Assembly (NCBI RefSeq): GCF_000242255.2
Contig: NC_017033.1
Coordinates: 2,801,110-2,865,109 of the forward strand
DNA from: Frateuria aurantia DSM 6220
GTDB taxonomy: Bacteria > Pseudomonadota > Gammaproteobacteria > Xanthomonadales > Rhodanobacteraceae
Direction: 5' to 3'
DNA: 64,000 bases
Shown here: piece by piece, positions 25,227 to 34,232 of the stretch
Position numbering within the stretch: position 1 is the stretch's first letter
Layout of the letters: each line of letters begins with the position of its first letter
Translations under genes and position numbers: made by a program
Notes under the pieces: generated by a model
Told to the model about the DNA's origin: nothing
Seen by the model: the letters and a program-made list of their open reading frames with translations, nothing else
Database searches by the model: none

Positions 25227-27710
25227 ATGCCTGCCCTGCTCACCGTGCTGGCCGCCCTGGTCGCCAGCGGCGCCTGCGCCTATCACCGTAGCTCACTCCG
25301 CACCTGGGCCGTGGCCCTGCTGGTCACCACCTGCGTCGCCGGCTGGCTGTTCGGCGCGCATGCCGGCATGTGGGTCCTGCTGCTGATCGAACTGCTCATC
25401 ACCGTTCCCCTGCTGCTGGTCGACTTCCGCCGCGGCCGGATATCGGCGCCCCTGCTGAAAGCCTTTGCCAAGGCCACGCCCAGACTCTCTGCCACCGAGC
25501 AGGTGGCGCTGGATGCAGGCACGGTCGGTTTCGAAGGAGAGCTGTTTTCCGGCAAGCCGGCCTGGTCCAAGCTGCTGGGCCAGCCCCGGCCGCTGCTGAA
25601 TGCCGAGGAACAGGCCTTTCTGGATGGCCCCGTGGAAGCGCTGGGCAAGCTGGTCAGTGACTGGGAAATCACCCATCAGCTGGCCGATCTGCCGCCACCG
25701 GTATGGGATTTCATCAAACGCAACCGCTTTTTCGGCATGATCATTCCCAAAACCTACGGTGGTCTGGGTTTCTCTGCTCTGGGCCACTCGGCGGTGCTGC
25801 AGAAGCTTTCCACGATGTCACCGACCCTGGCCTCGACGGTGGCCGTGCCCAACTCGCTGGGGCCAGCCGAACTGCTTCTGCATTACGGCAGCGAGGAAGA
25901 CAAGAGCCATTACCTGCCGCGGCTGGCGGTCGGCGAGGAAATTCCCTGCTTCGCCCTGACCGGCCCCACGGCCGGGTCGGACGCTACCTCGATCCCCGAC
26001 ACCGGCGTGGTCTGCAAGCGCGAGATCGACGGTGTCGAAACCCTGGGTCTCAGCCTGACCTTCGACAAGCGCTATATCACCCTGGCACCGATCGCCACCC
26101 TGATCGGCCTGGCCTTCCGCATGTACGATCCCGAGCACTTGCTGGGTGACAAGGAAGACATCGGCATCACGCTGGCCCTGCTGCCGCGCTCGACTCCGGG
26201 CCTGGAGATCGGTCGTCGCCATTTCCCGCTGAATATTCCGTTCCAGAACGGCCCGGTGCGCGGCAAGGACGTGTTCGTACCCCTCAGCACCCTGATCGGC
26301 GGCCTCGCGATGGCGGGCCAGGGCTGGCGGATGCTGGTCGAATGCCTGTCGGTCGGTCGCGCGATTTCACTGCCGTCCAACGCGACCGGCGCGATGCGCG
26401 GTGCCGTGGTCGGCACCGGCGCCTATGCCCGGGTCCGTCGCCAGTTCGGCCTGCCGATCGCCAAGTTCGAAGGTGTCGAGGAAGCGCTGGCCCGGATCGG
26501 CGGATTGACCTATGCCACCGCCGCCTTGTCACGTGCAACGGCGGCGGCAGTGGATCGTGGCGAACGCCCGGCCGTGCCATCGGCCATTGCCAAATATCAC
26601 GCCACCGAATGGGCGCGCGTCGTGGCCGGCGACAGCATGGATGTCCATGGCGGCAAGGCCGTGCAGCTGGGCCCGAAAAACTATGCCGGTCGCGGCTGGC
26701 AGGCCGTACCCATCGCGATCACGGTGGAAGGCGCCAATATCATGACCCGCAACCTGATGATCTTCGGTCAGGGCGCCATTCGCTGCCATCCTTACGTGTT
26801 GAAGGAAATGGCCGCCGTCGCGCTGGAAGATCCCAAGGCTCGCCTGCGCGCTTTCGATGACGCCTTGTTCGGCCATATCGGCTTCGGTATCTCCAATGCC
26901 GTTCGCAGCCTGACTCTGGGGCTGACCTGTGCCCGGATCGGAGCCTCGGCCGGCGATGCCTTCAGCCGCTCCTATTATCGCCGGTTGAACCGCTATTCGG
27001 CCGCGCTGGCCTTGAGCGCCGACGTCGCGATGGGCGTGCTGGGCGGCAAGCTCAAGTTCAAGGAACGGATCTCGGCGCGACTGGGCGACGTGCTCAGCTA
27101 TCTGTATATCGCCAGCTCGATCCTGAAGCGTTACGAGGATACTGATCGTCCTGCCGCGGACCGCCCGCTGGTGGCCTGGTCGCTGCAATACGTGACGTAC
27201 CAGATCGAACAGGCTCTGGATGGCGTGATCCGCAACTTCCCGGTGCGCCCCGTGGCCTGGACCCTGCGGGCACTGATCTTCCCCCTCGGCCAGCGCCAGA
27301 CCCTGCCCTCGGACCAGCTGGGCAGCAAGGTGGCCGAGCTGATCTGCACCCCGGGCGAAGCACGTGCCCGACTGGCCGAGTGGGTGTATCTGACACCAGG
27401 CGAGCACAACAATCTGGGCCTGGCGGATGCCTTGCTGGCCGATGTCATGGCCGCCGAACCGCTGGAGCGCAAGTTCGCCAAGGCCGTGAAGTCCGGCCAG
27501 CTGCGAAGCCACGATCATGCCGCGCAGATCGACGAGGCCCGTCAGGCCGGTGTGCTCAGCGAAGCCGAGGCCGGCCTGCTGCAGGCGCTGCACCAACGGA
27601 TCGCCGACTTCGTGGCCGTGGATGACTTCGACCCCGCCGAACTGGCTGCCGTCCAGCACCCGGAACGGCTTGCCATCGAGGACAAGGACGACAACCAGCA
27701 AGCCGCCTGA
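25227..27710 (+). CDS. fadE: Acyl-CoA dehydrogenase FadE
   Basis: FAD-dependent first step of fatty-acid beta-oxidation. The ATG at 25227 lies 8 bases after GAGG; a GTG at 25218 is in frame but overlaps it. 827 residues, similar to E. coli FadE (814) and much longer than ordinary acyl-CoA dehydrogenases. Two N-terminal membrane segments (residues about 1-70) are followed by the dehydrogenase core: FFGMIIPKTYGGLGFS, CFALTGPTAGSDATSIPDTG, ARVRRQFGLPIAKFEGVEEA, and VHGGKAVQLGPKNYAGRGWQ, then the extra C-terminal FadE domain. It is controlled by the paired operators upstream and ends at a strong terminator. Confidence 0.95.
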   Translation: MPALLTVLAALVASGACAYHRSSLRTWAVALLVTTCVAGWLFGAHAGMWVLLLIELLITVPLLLVDFRRGRISAPLLKAFAKATPRLSATEQVALDAGTVGFEGELFSGKPAWSKLLGQPRPLLNAEEQAFLDGPVEALGKLVSDWEITHQLADLPPPVWDFIKRNRFFGMIIPKTYGGLGFSALGHSAVLQKLSTMSPTLASTVAVPNSLGPAELLLHYGSEEDKSHYLPRLAVGEEIPCFALTGPTAGSDATSIPDTGVVCKREIDGVETLGLSLTFDKRYITLAPIATLIGLAFRMYDPEHLLGDKEDIGITLALLPRSTPGLEIGRRHFPLNIPFQNGPVRGKDVFVPLSTLIGGLAMAGQGWRMLVECLSVGRAISLPSNATGAMRGAVVGTGAYARVRRQFGLPIAKFEGVEEALARIGGLTYATAALSRATAAAVDRGERPAVPSAIAKYHATEWARVVAGDSMDVHGGKAVQLGPKNYAGRGWQAVPIAITVEGANIMTRNLMIFGQGAIRCHPYVLKEMAAVALEDPKARLRAFDDALFGHIGFGISNAVRSLTLGLTCARIGASAGDAFSRSYYRRLNRYSAALALSADVAMGVLGGKLKFKERISARLGDVLSYLYIASSILKRYEDTDRPAADRPLVAWSLQYVTYQIEQALDGVIRNFPVRPVAWTLRALIFPLGQRQTLPSDQLGSKVAELICTPGEARARLAEWVYLTPGEHNNLGLADALLADVMAAEPLERKFAKAVKSGQLRSHDHAAQIDEARQAGVLSEAEAGLLQALHQRIADFVAVDDFDPAELAAVQHPERLAIEDKDDNQQAA

Positions 27711-27721
27711 AGCCTGCTGCA

Positions 27722-27756
27722 AAAAAAGACCGCCGGTTCGCACCGGCGGTCTTTTT
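27722..27756. terminator. Bidirectional intrinsic terminator (fadE / MFS)
   Basis: An A-run, ACCGCCGGT, loop TCGC, ACCGGCGGT and a T-run. Works for fadE on the plus strand and for the MFS gene on the minus strand. Confidence 0.93.
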
Positions 27757-27787
27757 CTTGGGTCCCGGTCTCGCCGGAAGGCGCTGA

Positions 27788-28984
27788 TCAGTGGACCGGC
27801 GGCCGCTCGACCGGCCGACCCAGAGGCTCCAGCACTTTCATCTTGCCCGAAAGGATGCTTGCGGCAATCACCACCAGCAGGGCCAATACCGCGACAGCCG
27901 CCCCGACCAGAGGCAGATGGTCCAGCGATACGCCGGCCCCCAGTACCAGACCGCCCAACCAGGCACCGACCGCATTGCCGACATTGAAGGCGCCCTGGTT
28001 CAGAGTCGAGGCCAGATTCGGTGCGCGCACCGCCTTGTCGAGCACCAGGATCTGCGCCGCCGGCGTCACCGCAAAGGCCGCCATCCCCCACACTGCCAGC
28101 GTGACCAGGGTCAGTGTCTTGTCGTGGCAGGTCCAGGCAAAACCGGTCAGTATCACGGCCAGAGCGATCATCAGCCCAGTCAGCGACGGCAGCAGCTTCC
28201 AGTCAGCCAGTCGACCGCCGGCCAGGCCGCCGACCGTGATGCCGCCACCGAACAGCAGCAGCACCCAGCTTTCGGCGCCTGCCGAAAAACCGGTGACATC
28301 CCTCAGGATATAGGCGATGTAGGTAAACACGGTGAACAGGCTGACCGAAGACAAGGTACTGATCAGCAGGGCCAGCTGCACCTGCGGATTCATCAGCGAA
28401 ATGAACTCGTGCAGAATGTTGCCGCCCGCCACCGACTTGATCTTCTTCGGCAGCAGCAGATTCAGGGCGACCAGGGCGACGACGCCAATCAGCGAAACGG
28501 CCCAGAAGGTCGAACGCCAGCCATGCCACTGGCCCAGCGCGGTGCCGAAAGGCACACCCAGCACATTGGCCAGAGTCAGCCCGGTAAAGACCAGCGACAT
28601 GGCCTGAGCCCGCTTCTCGCGCGGCACCAGATCGGCCGCCACCACCGCGGCAATGCCGAAGAAGGCCGCATGACAGAAAGCGGTAGCTACGCGTGCCGCC
28701 ATGAGCAGGTCATAGCTGGGGGCCAGCGCGCACAGGATGTTGCCGATGGTAAACATCGTGATCAGACACAGCAGGGCGAAGCGCCGCGGCCAGCGCGCGG
28801 TCAGAATGGCCAGAATCGGCGCCCCGATCGCCACGCCCATGGCGTAGCCCGACACCAGCGAACCGGCTGCGGCGGTGCTGATATGAAGATTGTCCGCCAC
28901 TTCGGGCAACAGCCCCATGATGACGAACTCGGTCGTGCCAATGCCGAAAGCGGCAATGGCCAATGCAAGCAATGGCAAATACAT
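27788..28984 (-). CDS. MFS transporter, AraJ/YdhP-like DHA1 family
   Basis: 398 residues from the ATG at 28984, where the first membrane helix MYLPLLALAIAAFGIGTTEF begins; this start pattern is that of AraJ/YdhP exporters and argues against the longer frame. Twelve membrane segments are predictable. Motif A appears as LTARWPRRFALL, and FGIAAVVAADLVPREKRAQA follows. Sugar or drug efflux is the usual annotation of the family; the substrate is unknown. Monocistronic; a bidirectional terminator lies 32 bp past its stop. Confidence 0.88.
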   Translation of the reverse strand: MYLPLLALAIAAFGIGTTEFVIMGLLPEVADNLHISTAAAGSLVSGYAMGVAIGAPILAILTARWPRRFALLCLITMFTIGNILCALAPSYDLLMAARVATAFCHAAFFGIAAVVAADLVPREKRAQAMSLVFTGLTLANVLGVPFGTALGQWHGWRSTFWAVSLIGVVALVALNLLLPKKIKSVAGGNILHEFISLMNPQVQLALLISTLSSVSLFTVFTYIAYILRDVTGFSAGAESWVLLLFGGGITVGGLAGGRLADWKLLPSLTGLMIALAVILTGFAWTCHDKTLTLVTLAVWGMAAFAVTPAAQILVLDKAVRAPNLASTLNQGAFNVGNAVGAWLGGLVLGAGVSLDHLPLVGAAVAVLALLVVIAASILSGKMKVLEPLGRPVERPPVH

Positions 28985-29686
28985 GATCGATCCAGAAAGG
29001 GCTGAGCGAAAGCGAACCGCCGCAGAAGATCCGCGGTGATTCGCTTGCATGACTGATACTGCGTTCCGGCATGGAAGGTCATGGCACCTGAGCAGTGCCG
29101 GCAGGAACGTTCAGGCGTAGTGTAAGCACTTGCCGGCGTGCCTTGCCAGCCTTCTTTGCATCCTTTCATCGCGGTCGGATGACGCGGCCCCGGCACGCCG
29201 GCAGCCGCCTTCCGAAAGCCCCGGTCAAGGCGCCGAGCGCGCCCATCCGTACCGCAGCTCGATCACCATTGCGACGCTGCCGCTGCCACCCCAGGGGTCA
29301 CGATACGAGCATCGGCCATTCATCTTCAGCGGTCCGACACCCGGCAGGCCGGCGGCCGGTGACAGCTCGAGACAGACAACTGGACGCATGGATTTCCGGT
29401 GCCGGCACAAAGCGACACTTTGCCGCAATGATGATCATCTCCGGGACCGTCGCCGGCCCCGCCGCAGCGAGCGATGCCCCAGGAAACGACCGGCCAGCGC
29501 CCTCTCACAGCCCGATCACAAGCCGGCTTGTCTCGCTCGTGTCATAATAGTGGGCAGGACGCACCCGTCGCCCTCGTTCGCGAAGGCCGGGCGGCACCCA
29601 ATTCACGGCCCGTGCCGACTGGCGCCTTTTGGCGACGGATGGCGGCGGGCATACATTCGACTTTGACGATTCTACGGTACTAACCC
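28985..29686. other. 702-bp intergenic region
   Basis: Separates the MFS gene and fpr, which diverge. Open frames here have no recognisable domain, Shine-Dalgarno or homology and look random. A perfect 14-bp palindrome ACAAGCCGGCTTGT lies at 29518-29531, followed by CATAAT at 29543-29548, a possible -10 for fpr without a good -35. No RNA gene recognised. Confidence 0.5.
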
Positions 29687-30463
29687 ATGGTGGCAATGGC
29701 TAAGGAGCGCGTCCTGGACGTGCACCACTGGAACGACAGCTTGTTCAGCTTCCGCACGACGCGCAGCCCCGGTCTGCGTTTCGACAGCGGTCACTTCATC
29801 ATGATCGGCCTGGAAGTCGATGGTAAGCCGCTGATGCGCGCCTACTCCATTGCCAGCGCCAACTATGAAGAGCATCTCGAGTTTTTCAGCATCAAGGTCG
29901 AGAACGGCCCGCTGACCTCGCGACTGCAGCACCTGAAGGCCGGCGACGAAGTCATCGTCAGCCACAAGCCGACCGGCACCCTGGTCCTCAACGACCTGAA
30001 GCCCGGCAAGAACCTTTACCTGCTGGGTACCGGCACCGGTCTGGCGCCCTTCCTCAGCATCATCCGCGATCCGGAAACCTACGAGCGGTTCGAAAAGATC
30101 GTGCTGGTCCACGGCGTGCGCCACATCAATGATCTGGCCTATGCCGACTACCTGGAAAACGAGCTGCCGCAGCACGAGTATCTGGGTGAAATGGTCCGCA
30201 ACCAGCTGATCTACTACCCGACCGTGACCCGTGAGGCCTTCCGCAACGAAGGCCGCATCACCACCGCGATCGAAACCGACCAGATGACCAACACCATCGG
30301 CCTGCCGTCGCTGAATCCGGAAACCGACCGCGTGATGATGTGCGGCAGCCCGGCCATGCTGGACGAGGTCTGCCAGATCCTCGATGCCCGCGGCTTCCAG
30401 GCTTCGCCCCGTACCCGCGAACCCGGCGACTACGTGATCGAGCGCGCCTTCGTCGAAAAGTAA
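29687..30463 (+). CDS. fpr: Ferredoxin/flavodoxin-NADP+ reductase
   Basis: FAD enzyme moving electrons between NADPH and ferredoxin or flavodoxin. 258 residues, the usual size of bacterial Fpr. FAD-binding RAYSIASANYEEHLEF, the KPTGTLVLNDLKPGKNLYL hinge, NADP-binding GTGTGLAPFLSIIRDPETY, and the C-terminal VMMCGSPAMLDE with AFVEK end, where Fpr has its conserved terminal residues. A second ATG at 29696 is possible because neither start has a good Shine-Dalgarno. Monocistronic, ending at a terminator. Confidence 0.95.
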   Translation: MVAMAKERVLDVHHWNDSLFSFRTTRSPGLRFDSGHFIMIGLEVDGKPLMRAYSIASANYEEHLEFFSIKVENGPLTSRLQHLKAGDEVIVSHKPTGTLVLNDLKPGKNLYLLGTGTGLAPFLSIIRDPETYERFEKIVLVHGVRHINDLAYADYLENELPQHEYLGEMVRNQLIYYPTVTREAFRNEGRITTAIETDQMTNTIGLPSLNPETDRVMMCGSPAMLDEVCQILDARGFQASPRTREPGDYVIERAFVEK

Positions 30464-30498
30464 GACGGCATCCGCGCTGCACAGCCCGGATCCTCATC

Positions 30499-30529
30499 AA
30501 GGCCCGCTTCGAAGGAAGCGGGCCTTTTT
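30499..30529 (+). terminator. Intrinsic terminator of fpr
   Basis: GGCCCGCTT, 6-base loop, AAGCGGGCC and five Ts, 37 bases after the fpr stop. Confidence 0.92.
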
Positions 30530-30575
30530 ACATGTGGCGATGGGACCCGCATGCGTGCGGGCAGGCCTGCCTCGC

Positions 30576-31241
30576 TCAGTCCCGCACTCGGCCCTTGCCC
30601 TCATTGTCCCAATAGCCGAACAGACGTCTGGCCACCAGCTTGTAGAGCCGCTTGACCGTCATTCGCCACAACCGTGAATACCAGGCCGGAGTCGCCAGAA
30701 TCTGCCGCTGTCTGGCCGACAAGGCTTCCGGACAATAGGTGCGCTTGTGTTTGAGCAGGTGCCGGATATCTTCGCGCGCCATGCGCCGGAAAGCGGCACC
30801 ACGGTCTGGCCGGACCGAGGCGAGCTGGAAGTCGACCAGTCCGGGCACACCGTCAGGCTGGACCAGCCAGTTCGGCTCCTTGGCCAGATCATTGTGGACG
30901 ACCCCTGCGGCATGCACCCTGGCCAGCAGCCGCAGAGCCTGCCGGTAATAATCAGGATCGACAGGCCGACCTTGCTGCATCGGCAGACCGGGCACATGAC
31001 TGCGGAACAGGTGACGTCCATCCCAGGCCAGCAGGCACGGGAGGCCCTCGATCCGGTCCAGCCGCCGCAACGCCTTGGCTTCGCGGGCGGCCGCCAGCCG
31101 GGCCAGACCTCGCAGCCACCAGCGGGCGGCCCCGATGTCACGCCGGATCACCAGCTTGCCATCGAGGCGCATCAACTCGATCCGGCCGAAGGCATCGGCC
31201 TTCAGCAATCTGACCGGCTCCGCCGCTCTCGGTTCTATCAC
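30576..31241 (-). CDS. RIO/InaA-like small protein kinase or phosphotransferase
   Basis: Kinase-fold protein of about 221 residues. The catalytic loop HAAGVVHNDLAKEPNWLV carries the H-x-D-L-x-K-x2-N pattern, and the metal-binding DFG position reads VDFQLASVR. A P-loop-like N-terminal stretch is not obvious. The frame is open to 32087, but that part is antisense to the next gene; I chose GTG at 31241 because GAGG lies 8 bases before it and it leaves a 27-bp divergent gap. Similar xanthomonad proteins are called RIO1-like or lipopolysaccharide kinase; the substrate is unknown. Confidence 0.75.
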   Translation of the reverse strand: MIEPRAAEPVRLLKADAFGRIELMRLDGKLVIRRDIGAARWWLRGLARLAAAREAKALRRLDRIEGLPCLLAWDGRHLFRSHVPGLPMQQGRPVDPDYYRQALRLLARVHAAGVVHNDLAKEPNWLVQPDGVPGLVDFQLASVRPDRGAAFRRMAREDIRHLLKHKRTYCPEALSARQRQILATPAWYSRLWRMTVKRLYKLVARRLFGYWDNEGKGRVRD

Positions 31242-31268
31242 TCCGCCCGCCTCGCTACACTGAGCCAC

Positions 31269-32072
31269 ATGAATGCATTCATGGCGGTATTGTCTCCGAT
31301 CTTCCGCATCGCGTGCGCATCCTTCGCCCTGCCCGCACGCTCCCCGCGCATGACGCGGTGGCTGCTGCTGCCACTGCTGACCATGGCCGGTCCGGGCAAC
31401 GTACTGGCCGCAGGCAGTACCCGGGCGGCCCCCTACACGCTGGACATTGCCACACCGCCGGTGTTCGCCCGCCTGTCGCCATTGCGGCAGGCCGCCATCG
31501 GCTGGAGTGATGACATGCGCGCCCGTTTTCTGCATGCATTGCCTGCCGCCGACATCCAGCCGCCCCCGCATGGCGGGCCCTGGCAGCTGCATCTTGAATA
31601 CACACCGGTCATTGCCGCAGGCGGCTTCAGCACCCTGATCGGCAAAGGTTACAGCTGGACCGGCGGCGCCCATCCGGTACCGTTCATCAAGACCCTGAAT
31701 TACGACAGCCGGCGACATCGGATGTTTGCCCTGGCCGACATGTTCAGCCAGCCGGAACCGGCCATCGCCGCCATCTGTCTGGAAGCGCGCCGCCAGTTGC
31801 TGGCACGACTGCAGGCGCCGGCAGGCCAGACCCGGCTGGACTCCGATCCGACCATGATCGAGCAAGGCACCCGGCCCGGACCCCATGCACTCGACCTGTT
31901 CGCGCCCATGGGGAGCGCCGGCAAACCCGCGCGTGCACTGCGCATCCTGTTTCCCAGCTATGCCGTCGCCCCCTATGTGGCCGGACCGCAGCAGGTGGAC
32001 ATCTCCCCCCAGGTCTTCGCGCGGTGGCTGAAGCCGGAGTATCGCAATCGTTTCCAGGGCGGCCGTTCGTGA
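31269..32072 (+). CDS. Secreted DUF3298-domain protein
   Basis: 267 residues from the first ATG. A better signal peptide begins at the in-frame ATG 31350 (MTRWLLLPLLTMAG, cleavage about VLA/AG), so the true start may be there. The body resembles the DUF4163/DUF3298 pair found in RsiV and PdaC: LEYTPVIAAGGFSTLIGKGY, then AHPVPFIKTLNYD and FALADMF. The C-terminal LRILFPSYAVAPYVAGPQ matches the end of DUF3298. The stop overlaps the next gene by GTGA. Some relatives bind cell-wall fragments, but no role can be assigned here. Confidence 0.78.
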   Translation: MNAFMAVLSPIFRIACASFALPARSPRMTRWLLLPLLTMAGPGNVLAAGSTRAAPYTLDIATPPVFARLSPLRQAAIGWSDDMRARFLHALPAADIQPPPHGGPWQLHLEYTPVIAAGGFSTLIGKGYSWTGGAHPVPFIKTLNYDSRRHRMFALADMFSQPEPAIAAICLEARRQLLARLQAPAGQTRLDSDPTMIEQGTRPGPHALDLFAPMGSAGKPARALRILFPSYAVAPYVAGPQQVDISPQVFARWLKPEYRNRFQGGRS

Positions 32073-32560
32073 CGATCGCCCTGGCAATCCTCGCCCTCGC
32101 GCTGATCATCGGTGGTCTGGCCGGCACCGTGGTACCGGCCCTGCCCGGCATTCCCATGCTGTTCGGCGGCATCTGGCTGGCGGCGGTACTGGACGACTAC
32201 CATCATCTGCCCGTGGCCTGGCTGGTGGTGATCGCCCTGGTCGGTCTGGTCGGCGTCGCGTGTGACTTCATCGCCGGCAGTCTGGGCGCCAAGCGGATCG
32301 GCGCCACTCCCGAAGCTCTTTGGGGGGCCGGTATCGGCACCGTGGCTGGCCTGTTCTTCGGGCTGCCCGGCTTGATTCTGGGCCCGTTTCTGGGCGCCCT
32401 GCTGGGCGAGTTCAGCACCGGCCGCAGCGTGTTGCGATCCACCCATGTCGGTCTCAGCACCTGGCTCGGACTGCTGCTGGGCGCGCTGGCCAAGCTGGTG
32501 CTGTCGCTGATCATGCTGGCGCTGGCGCTGGCTGGCTGGTTGTGGAACCGCGGCGGCTGA
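32069..32560 (+). CDS. DUF456 membrane protein
   Basis: 163 residues from a GTG that overlaps the preceding stop (GTGA) and has AGGGCGG in front. About four or five membrane segments rich in Gly, with GTVVPALPGIPMLFGG at the first and GLFFGLPGLILGPFLGALLGE in the middle, characteristic of DUF456. Function unknown. It converges with the hemolysin-III-family gene after 8 bp. Confidence 0.85.
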   Translation: MTIALAILALALIIGGLAGTVVPALPGIPMLFGGIWLAAVLDDYHHLPVAWLVVIALVGLVGVACDFIAGSLGAKRIGATPEALWGAGIGTVAGLFFGLPGLILGPFLGALLGEFSTGRSVLRSTHVGLSTWLGLLLGALAKLVLSLIMLALALAGWLWNRGG

Positions 32561-32568
32561 GGCCGTGA

Positions 32569-33237
32569 TCAATCAGTCGAGGCCGGCACCACGTAAAGCA
32601 GGATCGCCAGAAAGTGCAGCACGCTGCCGGCCAGCACGAAGAAGTGCCAGATCGTGTGATGCCAGGGCATGCGCCGGGCCAGATAAAAGGGCACCCCCAG
32701 GGTGTAGGCCACGCCACCGGCCACCAGCATGGCCAGCCCGCCGCGGCTCAGATGATGATACAAGGGCTCGATGGCAACGATGCAGATCCAGCCCATGATG
32801 ATGTACAAGACCAGCTCGAGCCGCCGCAACGACTTGAACAGCCCCAGCTGGGCCAGACTGCCGATCAGGGCCAGGCCCCAGACCAGGCCGAACAGGGTCC
32901 AGCCCCATGGCCCAGGCAAGGCCAACAGGGTGAACGGCGTATAGGTTCCGGCAATCAACAGGAAAATCGCCACATGATCGATGGTGCGCAGAATGCGACG
33001 CGCCAGCGGATAAGGTATCGAGTGGTACAGCGTCGAGGCACTGTAGAGCAGGACCAGACTGGCGCCGTAGATCGAGCAGGCCACCACCGAACGCGTGCTG
33101 CCATGCACCGCGGCCACGGCCACCAGCACGGTCAGCCCGATCACGCTGAGCACGATGCCTATCCCGTGTGTCACGCTGCTGCCGACTTCGTCCAGCCAGA
33201 CCTGATGTCTTGGCAGACGCCGGATGGTCACGCTCAT
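32569..33237 (-). CDS. Hemolysin III family (TrhA/YqfA) membrane protein
   Basis: 222 residues from the ATG at 33237 (AGGA 8 bases before). Seven membrane segments of the PAQR/hemolysin-III family, with the metal-site residues in SASTLYHSIP, TIDHVAIFLLIAGTYTPF and the C-terminal HHTIWHFFVLAGSVLHF. Family members affect membrane fluidity or energy state; true hemolysis is not implied. Confidence 0.92.
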   Translation of the reverse strand: MSVTIRRLPRHQVWLDEVGSSVTHGIGIVLSVIGLTVLVAVAAVHGSTRSVVACSIYGASLVLLYSASTLYHSIPYPLARRILRTIDHVAIFLLIAGTYTPFTLLALPGPWGWTLFGLVWGLALIGSLAQLGLFKSLRRLELVLYIIMGWICIVAIEPLYHHLSRGGLAMLVAGGVAYTLGVPFYLARRMPWHHTIWHFFVLAGSVLHFLAILLYVVPASTD

Positions 33238-33270
33238 TGAGGATTCCTTTGCAAAAATGAAACGAGTGAT

Positions 33271-33306
33271 CAAAAAGAAGGCCGGCATCGCGAGCGACGC
33301 CGGCCT
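33271..33306 (-). terminator. Intrinsic terminator of the can-bestrophin operon
   Basis: Read on the minus strand: AGGCCGGC, a 12-base loop region, GCCGGCCT, then TTCTTTTTG. It lies 42 bp past the bestrophin stop. Confidence 0.8.
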
Positions 33307-33347
33307 CCCAGGGTACCGATGCTCCGGCCTTGCAGCCGACTACCGGT

Positions 33348-34232
33348 TTACCACAACACGTCCTTCTCGGCAGCAAATCCCTTCAGGCCGTGCTTCTCAC
33401 CCAGACCATCGCGCAGATCGATTTCGATCGAACGGGTAATCGTCGTCAACGGCACGTCATGCTCGCTGTTCTCGAACGGATTCTGGATGTCGTTGCCGGT
33501 TTGCAGCAGCGCCAGGAACAGAAAGCCAGCCGCCGTCGAACCCAGCGGGGTATAAAAACCCAGCGATTCGACCATGCCCAGAGGCAGCAGGATGCAGAAG
33601 GCATGGGTGAACAGTACCGTATAGGTCGCGTACTGCTGCGGCAGCGGCGTGTTCTTGATGCGTTCCATGCCACCCTGCGCATTCGACAATGCCGTCATGG
33701 TGCTTTCCACCGCCGCCAGCCGGATGCTGTCCAGCTCGCCATGCTCGGCAAGCATCGCCGCACTGCGATCCAGGATCGCATTCGGCACATTGGCCACCTG
33801 CTTCAGGCGTTCGATTTCATCGGCCGGCAACCGTGGCGACAGTTCCTCCCATGGCACTTGCCGACGCAAGTGCAGCCGCAAGGCATGGACATAGGCGATA
33901 TGCCGGTGGATCAGGGTCCGGCCCAGATCCTCGTGGCCGCGGGCCAGCAGGATCTTCGCCTCACGCGCGAAACTGCGCGAGTAGTTCACCATCGATCCCC
34001 ACAGGATCCGGCCTTCCCACCAACGGGCATAAGCCGCGTTGTTGCGAAAGGTCAGATACACCGCCACCGCCGACCCGAGCAGGGTCAGCGGCAACGCCGG
34101 GAATTCGATCCAGTGCTGGGCCAGCCCCATGTAACCGGCAGTGACGATCACGTCCCAGGCGAACAGGACCGCCAGCGGCCTGCCCACATAGCGCATGATG
34201 TGCCCGAGATGGGCCCGACCCGGGACGATCAT
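33348..34232 (-). CDS. Bestrophin-like anion channel family protein (UPF0187, YneE-like)
   Basis: 294 residues, matching E. coli YneE size. The ATG at 34232 overlaps the carbonic anhydrase stop by ATGA, and the longer frame is antisense noise. Membrane segments and the family landmarks are seen: LAVLFAWDVIVTAGYM, then VAVYLTFRNNAAYARWWEGR with WGSMVNYSRSFAREA, and the C-terminal GNDIQNPFENSEHDVPL, which corresponds to the acidic, Ca-clasp-like end of bestrophins. Bestrophins conduct chloride or bicarbonate; coupling to carbonic anhydrase suggests bicarbonate here (inference). Confidence 0.87.
   Translation of the reverse strand: MIVPGRAHLGHIMRYVGRPLAVLFAWDVIVTAGYMGLAQHWIEFPALPLTLLGSAVAVYLTFRNNAAYARWWEGRILWGSMVNYSRSFAREAKILLARGHEDLGRTLIHRHIAYVHALRLHLRRQVPWEELSPRLPADEIERLKQVANVPNAILDRSAAMLAEHGELDSIRLAAVESTMTALSNAQGGMERIKNTPLPQQYATYTVLFTHAFCILLPLGMVESLGFYTPLGSTAAGFLFLALLQTGNDIQNPFENSEHDVPLTTITRSIEIDLRDGLGEKHGLKGFAAEKDVLW

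Noticed and set aside
29130-29666. 178-codon open frame before fpr
   Set aside because: Arg/Pro-rich translation, no Shine-Dalgarno, no domain, and typical of random high-GC open frames.
32569-33237. True hemolysin or toxin
   Set aside because: The family name is historical; seven-helix PAQR-type features point to a housekeeping membrane protein.
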